From a virus, in IMG/VR virus record IMGVR_UViG_3300047409_000224, positions 1 through 28,229 of that record: DNA of 28,229 nucleotides; one strand, given 5' to 3'. The notes beneath the pieces are model-generated. The model saw only the letters and a list, made by a program, of their open reading frames with translations, searched no databases and was not told where the DNA came from. This document shows, piece after piece, positions 12,001 through 16,056 of this stretch; within the stretch, counting starts at the first letter, position 1, and every line of letters starts with the position of its first letter. Position numbers and translations under genes: made by a program.

Positions 12001-12393
12001 TTCCGAGATTTTCCCCTTGCGCGGGTCGCCATAGGCCGCAAGCGCCATATTGAGATTGCCTGGACCCCAATTATAGGCCGCCGCGGCAAGCGCCGGAGAC
12101 CCATATTCCCGCTGCAGCGCGCGCCAATAATCCACCCCGACGCGGTTGTATTCCGCGATGGACTGATCTCTCGCGGGCTCTACCTCATATCCAGGACGTG
12201 CCGCAGTTGCTGGGCGCACCTGCATCCGCCCGCGCGCCCCGGCTGAAGAAACGACGTCATCGGGCGTGTTTTCCGCATACTCGATTTCCGGTGCGGAATA
12301 TTGACCTGCCACGTCCGGTGGCGGCTGTGCCGGCGCTACCGGTTCAAGATCATCGGGTGGGAGAAGATCATCGGGCGGAACGAGTTCGTCCAT
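1..12393 (-). CDS. Giant polyvalent ejection protein, DarB-like (3' end beyond window)
   Basis: One frame is open from ATG 12393 to base 1: I checked every triplet and found no stop in 4131 codons, so the C-terminus lies outside the window. The start follows an AGGAA ribosome site by about 9 nt and lies one codon after the stop of the upstream gene. Domains in order: lytic-transglycosylase-like module (about 20-170), small virion domain (228-301), coiled coil (305-520), hydrophobic region (712-880), InPase-like domain (1087-1214), conserved helical domain (1538-1630), N6-adenine methyltransferase (1770-2045), SNF2-like helicase (2620-3210), a helical QW...LK domain around residue 3512, GHKL ATPase (3590-3760) and HExxH (4121-4125). 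T7 gp16 also starts with a transglycosylase and is ejected. Phage P1 DarB pairs methylase and helicase to block host restriction from inside the virion. I infer an injected, multi-function anti-defence protein. The domain assignments are by eye; continuity of the ORF is seen directly. Confidence 0.9.
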   Translation of the reverse strand, partial: MDELVPPDDLLPPDDLEPVAPAQPPPDVAGQYSAPEIEYAENTPDDVVSSAGARGRMQVRPATAARPGYEVEPARDQSIAEYNRVGVDYWRALQREYGSPALAAAAYNWGPGNLNMALAAYGDPRKGKISERDFIKRLPETVKDYVGNVQFVLGGLPGPRERARLRKAGQLVPPDDLLPPDDLEPAAPAAEAPPEQAAPEETAPPPDSEAPSLSKGVLDNGMLPGHEGNLDPGRAGDKWATFEVSEEGIPKHYVLPTEKGDRPANDDTGFLGDAVERFRKTGKYYGAFDSDEAGQAFMQAHTVPTPKQRPLKPAEMVALQEQAKAGRAQLETIYPQVAPVLKQLETLDQPLMAAGAQLTPLRANAEAANTAYSAKVEHYNAIFAEQQQKLADTAAKINALNAEMKAMQGTQKLWSAADYEVFNTHVAEYNGLLAQHQALTDAAQAKLVPLQKELAPLKLQADAALQVHNAKRDQYNALLAQRQALVAPVADKLKTFQDLAEQQQAIRDQIKPPYALEPRPADAEIQAYTEKEARTQRGEDLPILSTEAARALPLSDQAKLAAASDAVKRAHPYREVGRNVLELRGVVPGFTGMVSSTVQGLVPFTEEGAYLPPEYQKALTGWGKMPAIQRNAWRQKAQKELPSDQNTAIQNIFQNLDKGMSPAEAIAQPASAIRGVPFRVQKTSDNPIYKKAGELQQAIENAPWFKARPGYEQSPGRVIGEALGSMGAGVGISLVAPELAPSFFYFSQAGQQVQDAVEHGATEGQIMQAAAIGGIPGLTDSLPIEMLLGHIPVPGVGLIKVPPGLLGTAIKVVGKIGMQAFAEGGQEGIQQWMQNLVAKGIYNPKQDLLDQVGLNALGGGGAGAIAEVAALALGRRGAGRRLSPQDQRAQALANFLEGVPGATGPVPNAGRTFAEPPPLEMKTPAMLTKETFKPRRTVETPNKTVTVEEGEGPAAPPPMREPMPSAGAAAEAPPGQRTVETPTKTITVETPEAEGSDYELPGAEEEAPARPEWGGLTDQEILDLPTDEIQKRTGKGFGDIQRMKEDLTEQALGPARKSVEEVERAKKQIDERLSQTKPTPAPATFQDIPIKITTPKGEMRKGVSSTGEKWEAEAPAHYGEIPRTKGADGDPLDVYIGENPKAKTVYVIDQIDPKTGKFDEHKAMLGFDSEDDAIDAYKASFSDKSGSSRLGGISEMHISEFKGWAESGDLKKALAMPEAEKPTAPKPGPALSPEYQAAIEKSNAAGRAYQIAVADYRAKKIGDDEFLKARTAWKAAQAEFDKAYNAERDRHEAAPPEAPAAKPTPGPLSGQDIYVSPLINSGVRFRSDSGRELAPVPKMDASTNRKRKMSLSRYDAWILDEARKEATGDNYNKTLVQGMNATNLSPSDRDLLNDILFGDDGPSEKHIIGGKAPAAPKPAEPDKNRNRHTNFASLADEEQDAAIAAFHDKFGKNAPRAGLASAQFVAGWADAKAGKPRETEGMQTGPEYKAGHAAATAFLAPKSSGKSGQKGTSPSAPQAPPKAPEPVKPPKPPELPAEWGAKNTGVTQKEADDLAAELAALLKGQMSAGLDPKILPIASKLAAFHIEAGARKFADWVQAMSAHLGKFGISLKQLRPHLRGWYNHARDVMEDSGLDVSGMDDAAAVKAGLAEIDAEIERAKNDTGSVPPGVPTGAGEKRPEGVPGPREDGEDQRPPEGEMPGGEGAPGSDTGEGAQGGGRPTKGRPGAKTGGGKSDGTNARPPAGPERPKHESPTSPGGVEGKNFHIAPGALAEERTRKTKALDNIAAIELAKTIEKEGRLATADEQAKLAKYVGWGGLSGAFPNPVTGKYGTGLADIGERLKALLTDDEYKQASTSTQYAHYTAENVINAMWGAVQAMGFKGGAVFEPGMGIGHFLGLMPPDLAAATRYSGIERDPMTALIAKHLYPQSGVRAADYIDTAMPENFYDLAIGNPPFSDTVIKADPKYKARGFALHDYFFAKTLDSVRPGGLLAFVTSAGTMNKLDTKARAYLGQRAEFIGGVRLPSTAFAQNANTEVTTDVLFFKKRQEPLSAKEFDELFGKGDPQASWADTVMRDLPTSEGDTKKGAVSRYFSEHPEMVLGEEGFFDKLYKDRYAVHARPDQDLTADLNEAVDRLPKDIMDPPARDDPDKALADLQAAEKKDGSFYLKDGKLYQYNSGVGTPVASRGAGQSGMAKAEYDRVVKLIPIRDALRQVFTHDLAENTEHAAAARKKLNQAYDAFTREFGPINKTVYQYSRPSRVQQEGARLQAREDARAAGEPWDDGSFDTEPYERRGASLAEIARARQEARERKGYSEGSFDPEDMEDNVREKLPNIDPFMDDPESYRLRAIEDYKPETGEGSKKRVFFESVISKALEPNLKSAQDGVLWSLNKFGRFDLPAIAEKMGVDPDKIIEDLGDSVFKLPGTKDTYQTSDEYLSGDIPDKLAIAKAAAQSDPAYERNASALEAALPPPLAPGQIRMRLGMPWIPPEQYAAFIKDKLDLGAAKVKHSAAAGGWMVTDDNVGTAIGEARWATPRVDAFTLLNNAMNLTAPKVYDRWRDPDGTPKSALNVTETEAAADKINEIKNAFYAWASGEKGDELAGIYNREMNRRVLRLINGSWLTTPGVSTEWRWRPHQQRGVARIILTGNTYLGHAVGAGKTSEMIGAGMEMRRLGLVKKPMYVVPNHMLSQFAKEFYEQYPTAKIMVADDRQFHTGRRKQFMANVAQDDIDAVIITHSSFGMIPLGLKAQEDLINEELANLDEALKGLDKQDDRHTIKRIENQKEKLTQRLKGAMSGRKDMTNTFEEMGVDFLFIDEAHEFRKLNFATRQQVKGIDSEGSEMAWDLYSKINYLESRTPGRSVVLASGTPITNTMAELYTLSRYLQRPTLKKYGLGHFDSWASAFGDTQTKTEPTAAGGYDQVTRFSSFVNMPELFHIVGEMMDIVTSNELGKYVVRPKLKGGERKLNVAPRTKFLDEFQAGLDQRMQAIKERKRPAEKGEDIVLSVIGDGRLGAIDPRLVGGDANDAKNSKLNLMLKNALDIYQRTHDVQFYDPASNYQKETVKGPATQIIFANLGVRSKPGRSFNVYDEIKRQLIAGGVKPEEIAFIRDYKNLAKRQKLYNDMNSGKVRFLIGSTKMMGTGLNVQKRLYAIHNLDPLWYPADDEQRMGRILRQGNMNPEIEAHDYTTKGTYDSAMWDMMGRKGRFIEQFFRGDPTLREMEDLGEASLYEQAAAMSTMDERVVKLTDLKQELEKVERRKIAHDNSQYALRHTLKWANDNIASDETFIGRQEENIKRRVDISGDKFHMTVAGKRYDTRKDATDALAEEIKKSAGELHKGQVKKIGSIAGFDLHVDRDWSEKINLSFKLYGAGNSEMYLRADTPAGIFMSAQDRVGGFEHNIQAAKQRIAQNEARIASITPQIGKPFTEDDAIEDLRGKVYTLEQDIQNNPVTASKVKPKPKGGWETTEPDEGGKRPGTRLNFETGAMYSRIEPELSGLERAVANAKLKIGHGSQWAGVLKNAEGFRESGLGAWLKDQKGLITKARVIDQLRSGSDLAPLHSPWFGKGGPEKPAARQSEQVAIGANIKGLISLYGEKMYGSDMPQVTGKELLQNGFDGVKAATKAGLIKPGEARIDMTLDRGKRTLTVADNGIGMSRQTVKDAFLTIAGTDKGDLSEAERSGGFGVAKLAFIFGNERLQLATVRDGMKTVLDTSGNELLDGKANLQTEPTTEPNGTIVTVTFPAQLMESWSKTMRPIDLGWWGDSRPFLHILQHPLIGDVEVNFTTKGTHADETKTQTVAIGRNQDMSGMPKITTAHFPWGDVDVYMSKERSKKAYPNHQVLSSGLYQFNAGVMDRPFSSDMLPYELIFDVHPKVAAQDAYYPFNNQREGWSEKVKKDLGQLQAFLQQKYAAENAAGLGGTFVDTKTMPIYRDGENPKRDFEFADLNLRRHVPGAKGVSIEPHITISQGQTLIGGEEHDVTKDLKELERLSPKNFAFPVEVTPAGLPYYHNNLNLDPIVEAEKRYGIPQADSRRFFAGIGTIVLDFRDALAKVDTGQGRAYELWGEPGHIVGVSLDKGVKDDRKDTGYHGVHLRVPFRGFFLNPIAVRTDLPEAQASSMMETLFHEATHTFETKH
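19..33 (-). other. HExxH zinc-metallopeptidase motif of the giant protein
   Basis: Residues 4121-4125 of the giant ORF read H-E-A-T-H, preceded by Met-Glu-Thr-Leu-Phe and followed by Thr-Phe-Glu. A hydrophobic residue before HExxH is typical of zincin active-site helices, with the two His binding zinc and the Glu activating water. The third zinc ligand would lie beyond base 1, so it cannot be checked here. Metallopeptidase domains are known in phage polyvalent proteins, where they may mature the polyprotein or cut host targets. The short motif alone is weak evidence; the domain context raises it. Confidence 0.5.
1114..1626 (-). other. GHKL (Hsp90/MutL-type) ATPase domain of the giant protein
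   Basis: Residues about 3590-3760 carry the Bergerat-fold motifs in order and at normal spacing. The N-box is ELLQNGFD (E3606, N3610, D3613). Motif G1 is DNGIGM (D3646 to M3651). The G2 lid motif is SGGFGVAKLA, starting at Gly3678-Gly. The catalytic Glu of Hsp90-type ATPases corresponds to E3606 and is present. The downstream segment has alternating beta-strand character, like the transducer domain of this superfamily. The function in an injected phage protein is unknown to me. ATP-driven clamping on DNA or chaperoning of the unfolded polyprotein are both possible. Confidence 0.85.
2764..4536 (-). other. SNF2-like superfamily 2 helicase/translocase domain of the giant protein
   Basis: Residues about 2620-3210. 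A Q-motif-like stretch WRPHQQRGV is followed by the Walker A loop HAVGAGKT (K2658, T2659), Walker B/motif II DEAH (D2814-H2817) and motif III-like SGTPITNT. The second RecA lobe has GTGLNVQ and motif VI QRMGRILRQG (Q3164-R3171). This is the arrangement found in DarB-like methylase-helicase fusions of phages and integrative elements. It is expected to move on DNA using ATP next to the methyltransferase. The region that follows (about 3260-3430), with an FDLHV...EKINLSF core, matches the extension that usually follows such helicases. Confidence 0.92.
6259..7086 (-). other. DNA N6-adenine methyltransferase domain of the giant protein
   Basis: Residues about 1770-2045. The motifs appear in the order of a class I amino-methyltransferase: STQYAHYT (H1861, motif X), VFEPGMGIG (from V1885, the AdoMet-binding motif I), GIERD (motif II acidic residue) and GNPPF (N1952-F1955, motif IV, the N6-adenine catalytic signature). 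Further on comes RPGGLLAFVTS, typical of the post-catalytic strands. The preceding segment with KYVGWGGL is also typical of this family. The domain probably methylates adenines in the incoming phage DNA, or mimics such an enzyme, to defeat restriction. The target sequence cannot be predicted. Confidence 0.93.
7116..7412 (-). CDS. Nested ORF overprinted on the giant gene, 98 aa, function unknown
   Basis: This ATG-to-TAG reading frame lies wholly inside the giant gene but in another frame, with an in-frame TAG at 7425-7427 just upstream. By hand count 79 of 98 codons end in G or C in this frame, against about 38 of 98 in the giant frame over the same bases; elsewhere the giant frame has the strong bias. 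The product looks like a real protein: about 80 residues of amphipathic helix (MTLEAFPLAYQQ start, charged and Leu-rich) and a Pro-rich tail ending PPQVPEE. In the giant frame the same DNA is Gly/Pro/Glu low-complexity linker. Codons such as AGG, GGG and CTC are commoner here than in neighbouring genes, suggesting imported DNA. The ribosome site is poor (GAGCGG, about 9 nt upstream). Expression is unproven. Confidence 0.5.
   Translation of the reverse strand: MTLEAFPLAYQQALAKSDPKGFRDLVRTGKINDLLKEKCQEARVLLDQILAKEPKGVDGLPKDVQALRLAEERVMGQMLDLPPGPSAPSTNPPQVPEE
7504..7782 (-). other. Conserved helical domain preceding the methyltransferase in DarB-like proteins
   Basis: Residues about 1538-1630 begin EWGAKNTGVTQKEAD and contain AGLDPKILP, AFHIEAGARKFADW and RGWYNHARDVM. 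I recognise this arrangement from many phage and plasmid methylase-helicase polyvalent proteins, where it sits just before the methyltransferase. Its biochemical role is not known to me. It supports assigning the giant gene to that family and shows that the upstream linker is in the correct frame up to about base 7440. Confidence 0.6.
8752..9135 (-). other. InPase-like (inorganic pyrophosphatase-like) domain of the giant protein
   Basis: Residues about 1087-1214 contain PRTKGADGDPLDVYIG, VYVIDQIDPKTG, DEHKAMLGF and later SEFKGWAESGDLKKAL. The D-G-D-P-L-D cluster recalls the metal-binding acidic residues of soluble pyrophosphatases. The overall string matches the domain described in phage polyvalent and MuF-type proteins. 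What it does after injection is unknown; hydrolysis of pyrophosphate or a nucleotide-related substrate is possible. The family assignment is from memory and was not checked by search. Confidence 0.7.
9754..10260 (-). other. Hydrophobic Gly/Ala-rich ejection region of the giant protein
   Basis: Residues about 712-880 include ALGSMGAGVGISLVAPE, a polar stretch (SQAGQQVQDAVEHGA), AAAIGGIPGLTDSLP and further Gly/Ala/Val-rich helices (HIPVPGVG, LNALGGGGAGAIAEVAAL). Such segments are common in very large phage internal virion proteins and fit insertion into, or passage through, the cell membrane during DNA ejection. The location in the membrane is inferred from composition only. Confidence 0.5.
10834..11481 (-). 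other. Coiled-coil segment of the giant protein
   Basis: Residues about 305-520 are rich in Ala, Gln, Leu, Lys and Glu. They contain a loosely repeated motif, HYNAIFAEQQQKL, EYNGLLAQHQAL and QYNALLAQRQAL, about 45-50 residues apart. The pattern predicts long helices or a coiled coil, perhaps a multimerisation rod for the ejection protein in the capsid. Confidence 0.6.
11491..11712 (-). other. Small phage virion-associated domain of the giant protein
   Basis: Residues about 228-301 run from GNLDPGRAGDKWATFEV to FRKTGKYYGAFDSDEA and end QAFMQAH. Similar short domains, with a GN(I/L)D start and a TGK(H/Y)xGxFDSxEAA...H end, occur beside lysozyme-like domains in many phage internal proteins. I know no proven function. 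Its presence supports a virion role for the N-terminal quarter of the giant protein. Confidence 0.45.
11840..11885. repeat. Direct repeat, left copy, flanking the transglycosylase-like module
   Basis: This 46-bp stretch matches 12341-12386 at 44 of 46 bases. On the minus strand it encodes a PPDDLLPPDDLEP segment (residues about 172-185 of the giant protein). Each copy is itself a tandem of two PPDDL units. The two 46-bp copies start exactly 501 bp apart, which is 167 codons. Confidence 0.95.
11884..12336 (-). other. Lytic-transglycosylase-like (SLT) module of the giant protein, N-terminally short
   Basis: Residues about 20-170. Recognisable SLT elements are SSAGARGRMQVRPATA (residues 49-64, the GxMQ signature), AAYNWGPGN (about 105-113) and LPETVKDYV (138-146). 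This fold cleaves peptidoglycan and, in phages, opens a path for DNA. The usual N-terminal helix that carries the catalytic ES motif is missing. The best candidate for the catalytic acid is E41 in YAENTPDDVV, followed by Asn rather than Ser and one residue nearer the GxMQ motif than usual. The fold assignment is strong; catalytic activity is uncertain. Confidence 0.85.
12341..12386. repeat. Direct repeat, right copy, at the start of the giant gene
   Basis: Partner of 11840-11885 with two mismatches in 46 bp. It begins within codon 3 of the giant gene and encodes residues about 4-18 (LVPPDDLLPPDDLEP). Recombination between the copies would delete 501 bp and keep the reading frame. Confidence 0.95.
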
Positions 12394-12396
12394 GGC

Positions 12397-15300
12397 TCAT
12401 GTTCCTGTCCGCCACTGGCCATTCTCTTGCCACCACCATTTGCCCTGCGATGGGCTCCATCTCGCGCCCGCCGGCACGGTGGCAGGACGCAGCGGTTTAG
12501 CCTTGGTCTCGACAGGCGCCTGCGCAGCCGCGGGCGTGCCGGGCTTGCGCACGAGGTTGTTGCCGGGCAGGCCTTTCTGGGACGACGACGACTGCCGCGT
12601 CTTGCGCTCTGTCTGTTCCAACTGCTTCCAGCCGTCCTTGATCTCCTTGATCCGGGCATCGACATCTTCTTTTGAATCGTAGAGACCGCGCACATTTTCG
12701 GAATTGACGATTTTGCGCGCCTCGATGTCTTTTTCCACTTCGGTCGGCGGGATCTTTGAACTGGCAAAACGCGCCGCCTTATCGTCGGCGTCGGGATCGC
12801 CCGCATAGAGTTGCAGGCCGATCTTGTATTTCTCGTCGAAGACCGAACGCTCACCGCTCTTGGTCTCGTCTGGCTGCATACCGCGCGCTATGTCGCGCAA
12901 GGCCTTTATGGGCTTGCCGTCCGGACCGATGACATTTTCCAGCGGGCGGTCTGCTTGCTCCCTGGCCTCTCTGTCCCGCGCGATCTCAAGCTGCTTTTCC
13001 TCATAGGCCGTCAGCTTCTTCGGTGCGGCACCGGCTTCGGCCGCTAATTCGCCTTCCTTCTCGGCCTGCTTTCTCTCCTTCATCTTCGCCGGGTCGTGTT
13101 CGATATCCCAATGCTTCTGGTCCTCAAGTGCCTTATCCGTCAAAGCCTTGAGCCGCTTCGCGTTGAGATCGGCGTTCGAGCGCAGGATGGAGAGCCGGGC
13201 CGCAGCGCTCTCGCGCTTCTCTTTTTCGGCTCGCAGATCCTTGATCTCGGAGAGGGCCATCTTTCCGCCGGTGCCGATATTGACCAGCGGATAGGGTGAC
13301 GTGCCCGACATGGTGCCGAGCCCGGCCGCGAGCAGCGCCATCCATGGGCTGCTTGCTGCTTTATCCAGCCAATTGCCTTTGGCCGCTTCCGCCCCAGCCC
13401 CGCTTGCCGCATCGCCGACTTGGCTTGCCCCGGCGGTCAATTGATCGAAATCCGGCATCTGCCCGGCGGCACCGAGGCCGGCGTTCGCCTGCATGGGCAG
13501 CGTGTCGTCATTGGCCGGGAGGCTTGGAATACCCGGCGTCGGCTTGACATTGACGACACCGGGTTGTGCCGGATCGGCCGGGCCAGTTGGCGTATAGGCC
13601 GGCGGCACATCGGGCGTCGACGGGAGCGACAGCCCGCCGAAAGCATCCGGGTTGGCACTGTCCAGCGCCGTCTTGTCGTCGATGTCCTGTTGGTTTGCGA
13701 CGATGCTATCGCGTATCCGCTGTAAGAAGTCGTCGGACGAGTCGAGTCCTGGCGCTCCAAACACCTCGCCGCCATCCGCGTAAAGACGGCCACCCCTCGA
13801 CAGGATTCCGTGCAGCAAGAAATTATGTTTGATCGGGTCTTCGATCTTATTGTAGGCGATGTCTTGTGCCTGCTGCGCCTGCTCCGGTGTCGGGTCTGCA
13901 CCGCCGGTGATCTGATTGATGGCGTCCTGTGTGGCCTGCGTGACCATGTCCAAGGTGGGTGGCCCGTAATACGGCTCGCCCGGCGACCAGTTGGACGCCT
14001 TCTCTGTCGGCAGCGCGGCAAGGTTGTCGGGAACGAAGGCCCCGCCGAGCGCGCTTGAGGGCCAATTGAAGTTCAGCACCGGGCCGTTTGCGACCGTGGC
14101 AGCCGGAACGGTACTCCAGTCGGTGGGTGGCGCAATCGCGGCCATGCCCCTTTGCATCGCATCTGCCGAAAGTGGTCCCAGGCCGCCTTGCTGCCCGACG
14201 AAATTTGGCGCTGCCACCGATCCCGGCGTGCCTGACGTCACCGGAATGGCCGGCGTAAAATGGGGCGCGTCGGTTGGGGCCGCCGGATGATCGGTGGTGG
14301 ACCGCAGCACATTTTCGGGCGTGATCACACCGCCAGGGCTGAACACCGGCCCGCCGGCATCGAGGCCGACCCGCCCGCCGCGCTTGACCAGTTTGGCCAA
14401 CGCCAAGCCGGTCATGCCGAGGCCGCCCAATTGCGAGAGCAGCGAGGGCGCTGGAGCGGTCTGGCTGGAGGTGCCGCCCATGCCCTGACCGAGATTGCCG
14501 GTGATGCCGGCAAGGAAGCTTGTCGTGGTGAACGGCCATTGCTGTGCCGCCATGTAATTCGCGTTCTGGACGTTGTTCCATTCCTGCTGAAGCTGCTGCT
14601 GCAAGCCGCCCGACTGCAATTGCGCACTCGCCTGCGACAGCCAGGATTGTGGAATGTTCATGCCGAGGTTGCTGTAGAGATCGCCGGCGCCGAGCCCGAG
14701 CTGACCGGATTGCGCCGCGGCCTGCATCGCGAGCTGCGCGTTCTGGCCGAACATGCCCTGCGCAGCTTGTGCGCGGGCCATCGCCATCTGGTCCTGGTTC
14801 TGCGATCCGCTCATGCCGAGCTGCAGCGCTTGCAGCGCTTGCTGAGCTTGGTTGATACCGACACCCTGTTGGCCGAGCGAAAGCTGACCGCTCGTGCCCA
14901 TGAGGCCGAGGCCGTAATTCTCCTGCCCGAGCCCGAGTTGGCCGGACGTGCCCATGCGCGAAATGTCCGCCTGCTGCTGGCCAAGGCCGAGTTGTCCACT
15001 CGTCCCCATGCGAGAGATGTCGGCTTGTTGCTGCCCGAGTCCGAGCTGGCCGCTCGCCGACATGCGCGAAATGTCGGCCTGCTGTTGGCCAAGGCCCAAT
15101 TGACCAAGCGCCTGCAACTGCTGAAGGCTCAAGCCCGCCTTCGCGAGACCGGTTTGCTGCTGCTGATTGGCTTCGCTTAAGGCCTGCCCGTAGCCCGATT
15201 GATAAAGATTGGCGATGACCGGGTCTTGCGCGAGATGCTGCTGGTTGGCGAGTTCGGCTTGCGCGACACCGGCACGATCGCCGCCCCAGGCGCCGGCCGA

Positions 15301-16053
15301 GATCGCATTGCCGACGAGACCTTGGCGCTGCTGTTCGTTCTGATTGTTGAATTGCCGCTGCGTCGCATCGATCACCTGTTGGGTATAGGGCGACATGAAT
15401 TGGTTGATGGTCGACGCATTGACACCCGGCACCATGCCGCCAGTGATGTCGGAGAGCGATCCACCCGAAATTCCAGGCGGCAAATTGCCGGTGCTGCCAG
15501 TAAAGGTGCCCGGCGGCAGATTGCCGGAATTGCCCATCCAGGTGCCCGGCGGCAAAGCGCCGGAACTGCCCGTCCAGGTGCCGGGCGGCAGCCCCATGCT
15601 GTAGCCCGGTGGCGCATAGGTGCCGGCTGGCATGCCGCCTTGGGGCGAAAGGCCTGCGCCCGTCATGCCCATCAGCATCGGCAGCGCGGCCAGCGCGCTC
15701 TGCAGATAGTTCGGCGTCCAACTGGTGAATTGATTGGCCGCGGACGAGGCGAGCTGGCTGTTGGTGTTGTCGGACAGAAGCGGCGTCTGATCGGAGATGT
15801 TGGCGCCACCGATGCCGGCGTAATCGGATGCCCGATTGAAGAACGGCATGCCCATGCCTTGGGCTTGGTTGATGGATTGGAAGGCGTTCATCTGGTCGGG
15901 CGTGAACCCGGCGATGTCCACAGGGGCGCCGGTGTAAGGCAGGTTCGCGACGTTCTGGGCCCGGCCGACGACATTGCGATACGCCGCCATCACCTCGGGC
16001 GGCGGGGTGCTGGTGGTGGTGGTGGTGTTCGATCCCTTGGAGCCGAGACACAT
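12397..16053 (-). CDS. Repeat-rich internal-virion-type protein, 1218 aa
   Basis: A strong ribosome site (GGAGG, about 9 nt) precedes ATG 16053. The N-terminus, MCLGSKGS then a Thr run and Pro stretch, is typical of podovirus internal or tail-tip proteins that start with Met-Cys. The middle holds two repeat arrays: four 12-residue units of LPPGTW type, and five 18-residue units of the form SGQLGLGQQQADISRMG. Ala/Gln-rich helices follow. The C-terminal third is charged (coiled-coil-like, about residues 930-1100) and ends with WSPSQGKWWW. RGG motifs (KRGGRVGLDAGG, SRGGRLYADGG) recur. It sits just before the giant ejection protein and ends in TGA with only GCC between that stop and the next ATG. 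By position it resembles T7 gp14/gp15-type ejection proteins. No enzyme motif was seen. Confidence 0.85.
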   Translation of the reverse strand: MCLGSKGSNTTTTTSTPPPEVMAAYRNVVGRAQNVANLPYTGAPVDIAGFTPDQMNAFQSINQAQGMGMPFFNRASDYAGIGGANISDQTPLLSDNTNSQLASSAANQFTSWTPNYLQSALAALPMLMGMTGAGLSPQGGMPAGTYAPPGYSMGLPPGTWTGSSGALPPGTWMGNSGNLPPGTFTGSTGNLPPGISGGSLSDITGGMVPGVNASTINQFMSPYTQQVIDATQRQFNNQNEQQRQGLVGNAISAGAWGGDRAGVAQAELANQQHLAQDPVIANLYQSGYGQALSEANQQQQTGLAKAGLSLQQLQALGQLGLGQQQADISRMSASGQLGLGQQQADISRMGTSGQLGLGQQQADISRMGTSGQLGLGQENYGLGLMGTSGQLSLGQQGVGINQAQQALQALQLGMSGSQNQDQMAMARAQAAQGMFGQNAQLAMQAAAQSGQLGLGAGDLYSNLGMNIPQSWLSQASAQLQSGGLQQQLQQEWNNVQNANYMAAQQWPFTTTSFLAGITGNLGQGMGGTSSQTAPAPSLLSQLGGLGMTGLALAKLVKRGGRVGLDAGGPVFSPGGVITPENVLRSTTDHPAAPTDAPHFTPAIPVTSGTPGSVAAPNFVGQQGGLGPLSADAMQRGMAAIAPPTDWSTVPAATVANGPVLNFNWPSSALGGAFVPDNLAALPTEKASNWSPGEPYYGPPTLDMVTQATQDAINQITGGADPTPEQAQQAQDIAYNKIEDPIKHNFLLHGILSRGGRLYADGGEVFGAPGLDSSDDFLQRIRDSIVANQQDIDDKTALDSANPDAFGGLSLPSTPDVPPAYTPTGPADPAQPGVVNVKPTPGIPSLPANDDTLPMQANAGLGAAGQMPDFDQLTAGASQVGDAASGAGAEAAKGNWLDKAASSPWMALLAAGLGTMSGTSPYPLVNIGTGGKMALSEIKDLRAEKEKRESAAARLSILRSNADLNAKRLKALTDKALEDQKHWDIEHDPAKMKERKQAEKEGELAAEAGAAPKKLTAYEEKQLEIARDREAREQADRPLENVIGPDGKPIKALRDIARGMQPDETKSGERSVFDEKYKIGLQLYAGDPDADDKAARFASSKIPPTEVEKDIEARKIVNSENVRGLYDSKEDVDARIKEIKDGWKQLEQTERKTRQSSSSQKGLPGNNLVRKPGTPAAAQAPVETKAKPLRPATVPAGARWSPSQGKWWWQENGQWRTGT
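14842..15111 (-). repeat. Tandem array of five 54-bp (18-residue) units
   Basis: The units are at 15058-15111, 15004-15057, 14950-15003, 14896-14949 and 14842-14895. Units 1-3 encode nearly the same 18 residues with the core QLGLGQQQADISRM; units 4 and 5 diverge (QLGLGQENYGLGLM, QLSLGQQGVGINQ). The DNA of units 1-3 differs mostly at synonymous sites, so the amino acid sequence appears to be kept. The array probably forms regular Gln/Leu-rich helix in the internal virion protein. Confidence 0.93.
15448..15591 (-). repeat. Tandem array of four 36-bp (12-residue) units
   Basis: The units are at 15556-15591, 15520-15555, 15484-15519 and 15448-15483. They encode LPPGTWTGSSGA, LPPGTWMGNSGN, LPPGTFTGSTGN and the decayed LPPGISGGSLSD. 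The Pro-Pro-Gly and Gly/Ser-rich composition suggests an extended flexible linker in the 1218-residue protein. Confidence 0.92.
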
Positions 16054-16056
16054 GGC

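Noticed and set aside
14842-15591. CRISPR-like array
   Set aside because: Repeats are contiguous, coding, in multiples of three and without unique spacers; they are protein repeats.
16005-16027. GGT microsatellite near the start of the 1218-aa gene as a phase-variable switch
   Set aside because: The run is a triplet repeat encoding a Thr run; slippage would keep the frame, so switching is unlikely.
13847-16051. 734-codon minus-strand ORF in an alternate frame of the 1218-aa gene
   Set aside because: Its product is Arg/His-rich with no domain pattern, while the 1218-codon frame has ordered repeats and a strong ribosome site. It is a frame shadow, unlike the nested ORF at 7116-7412 where codon bias favours the alternate frame.
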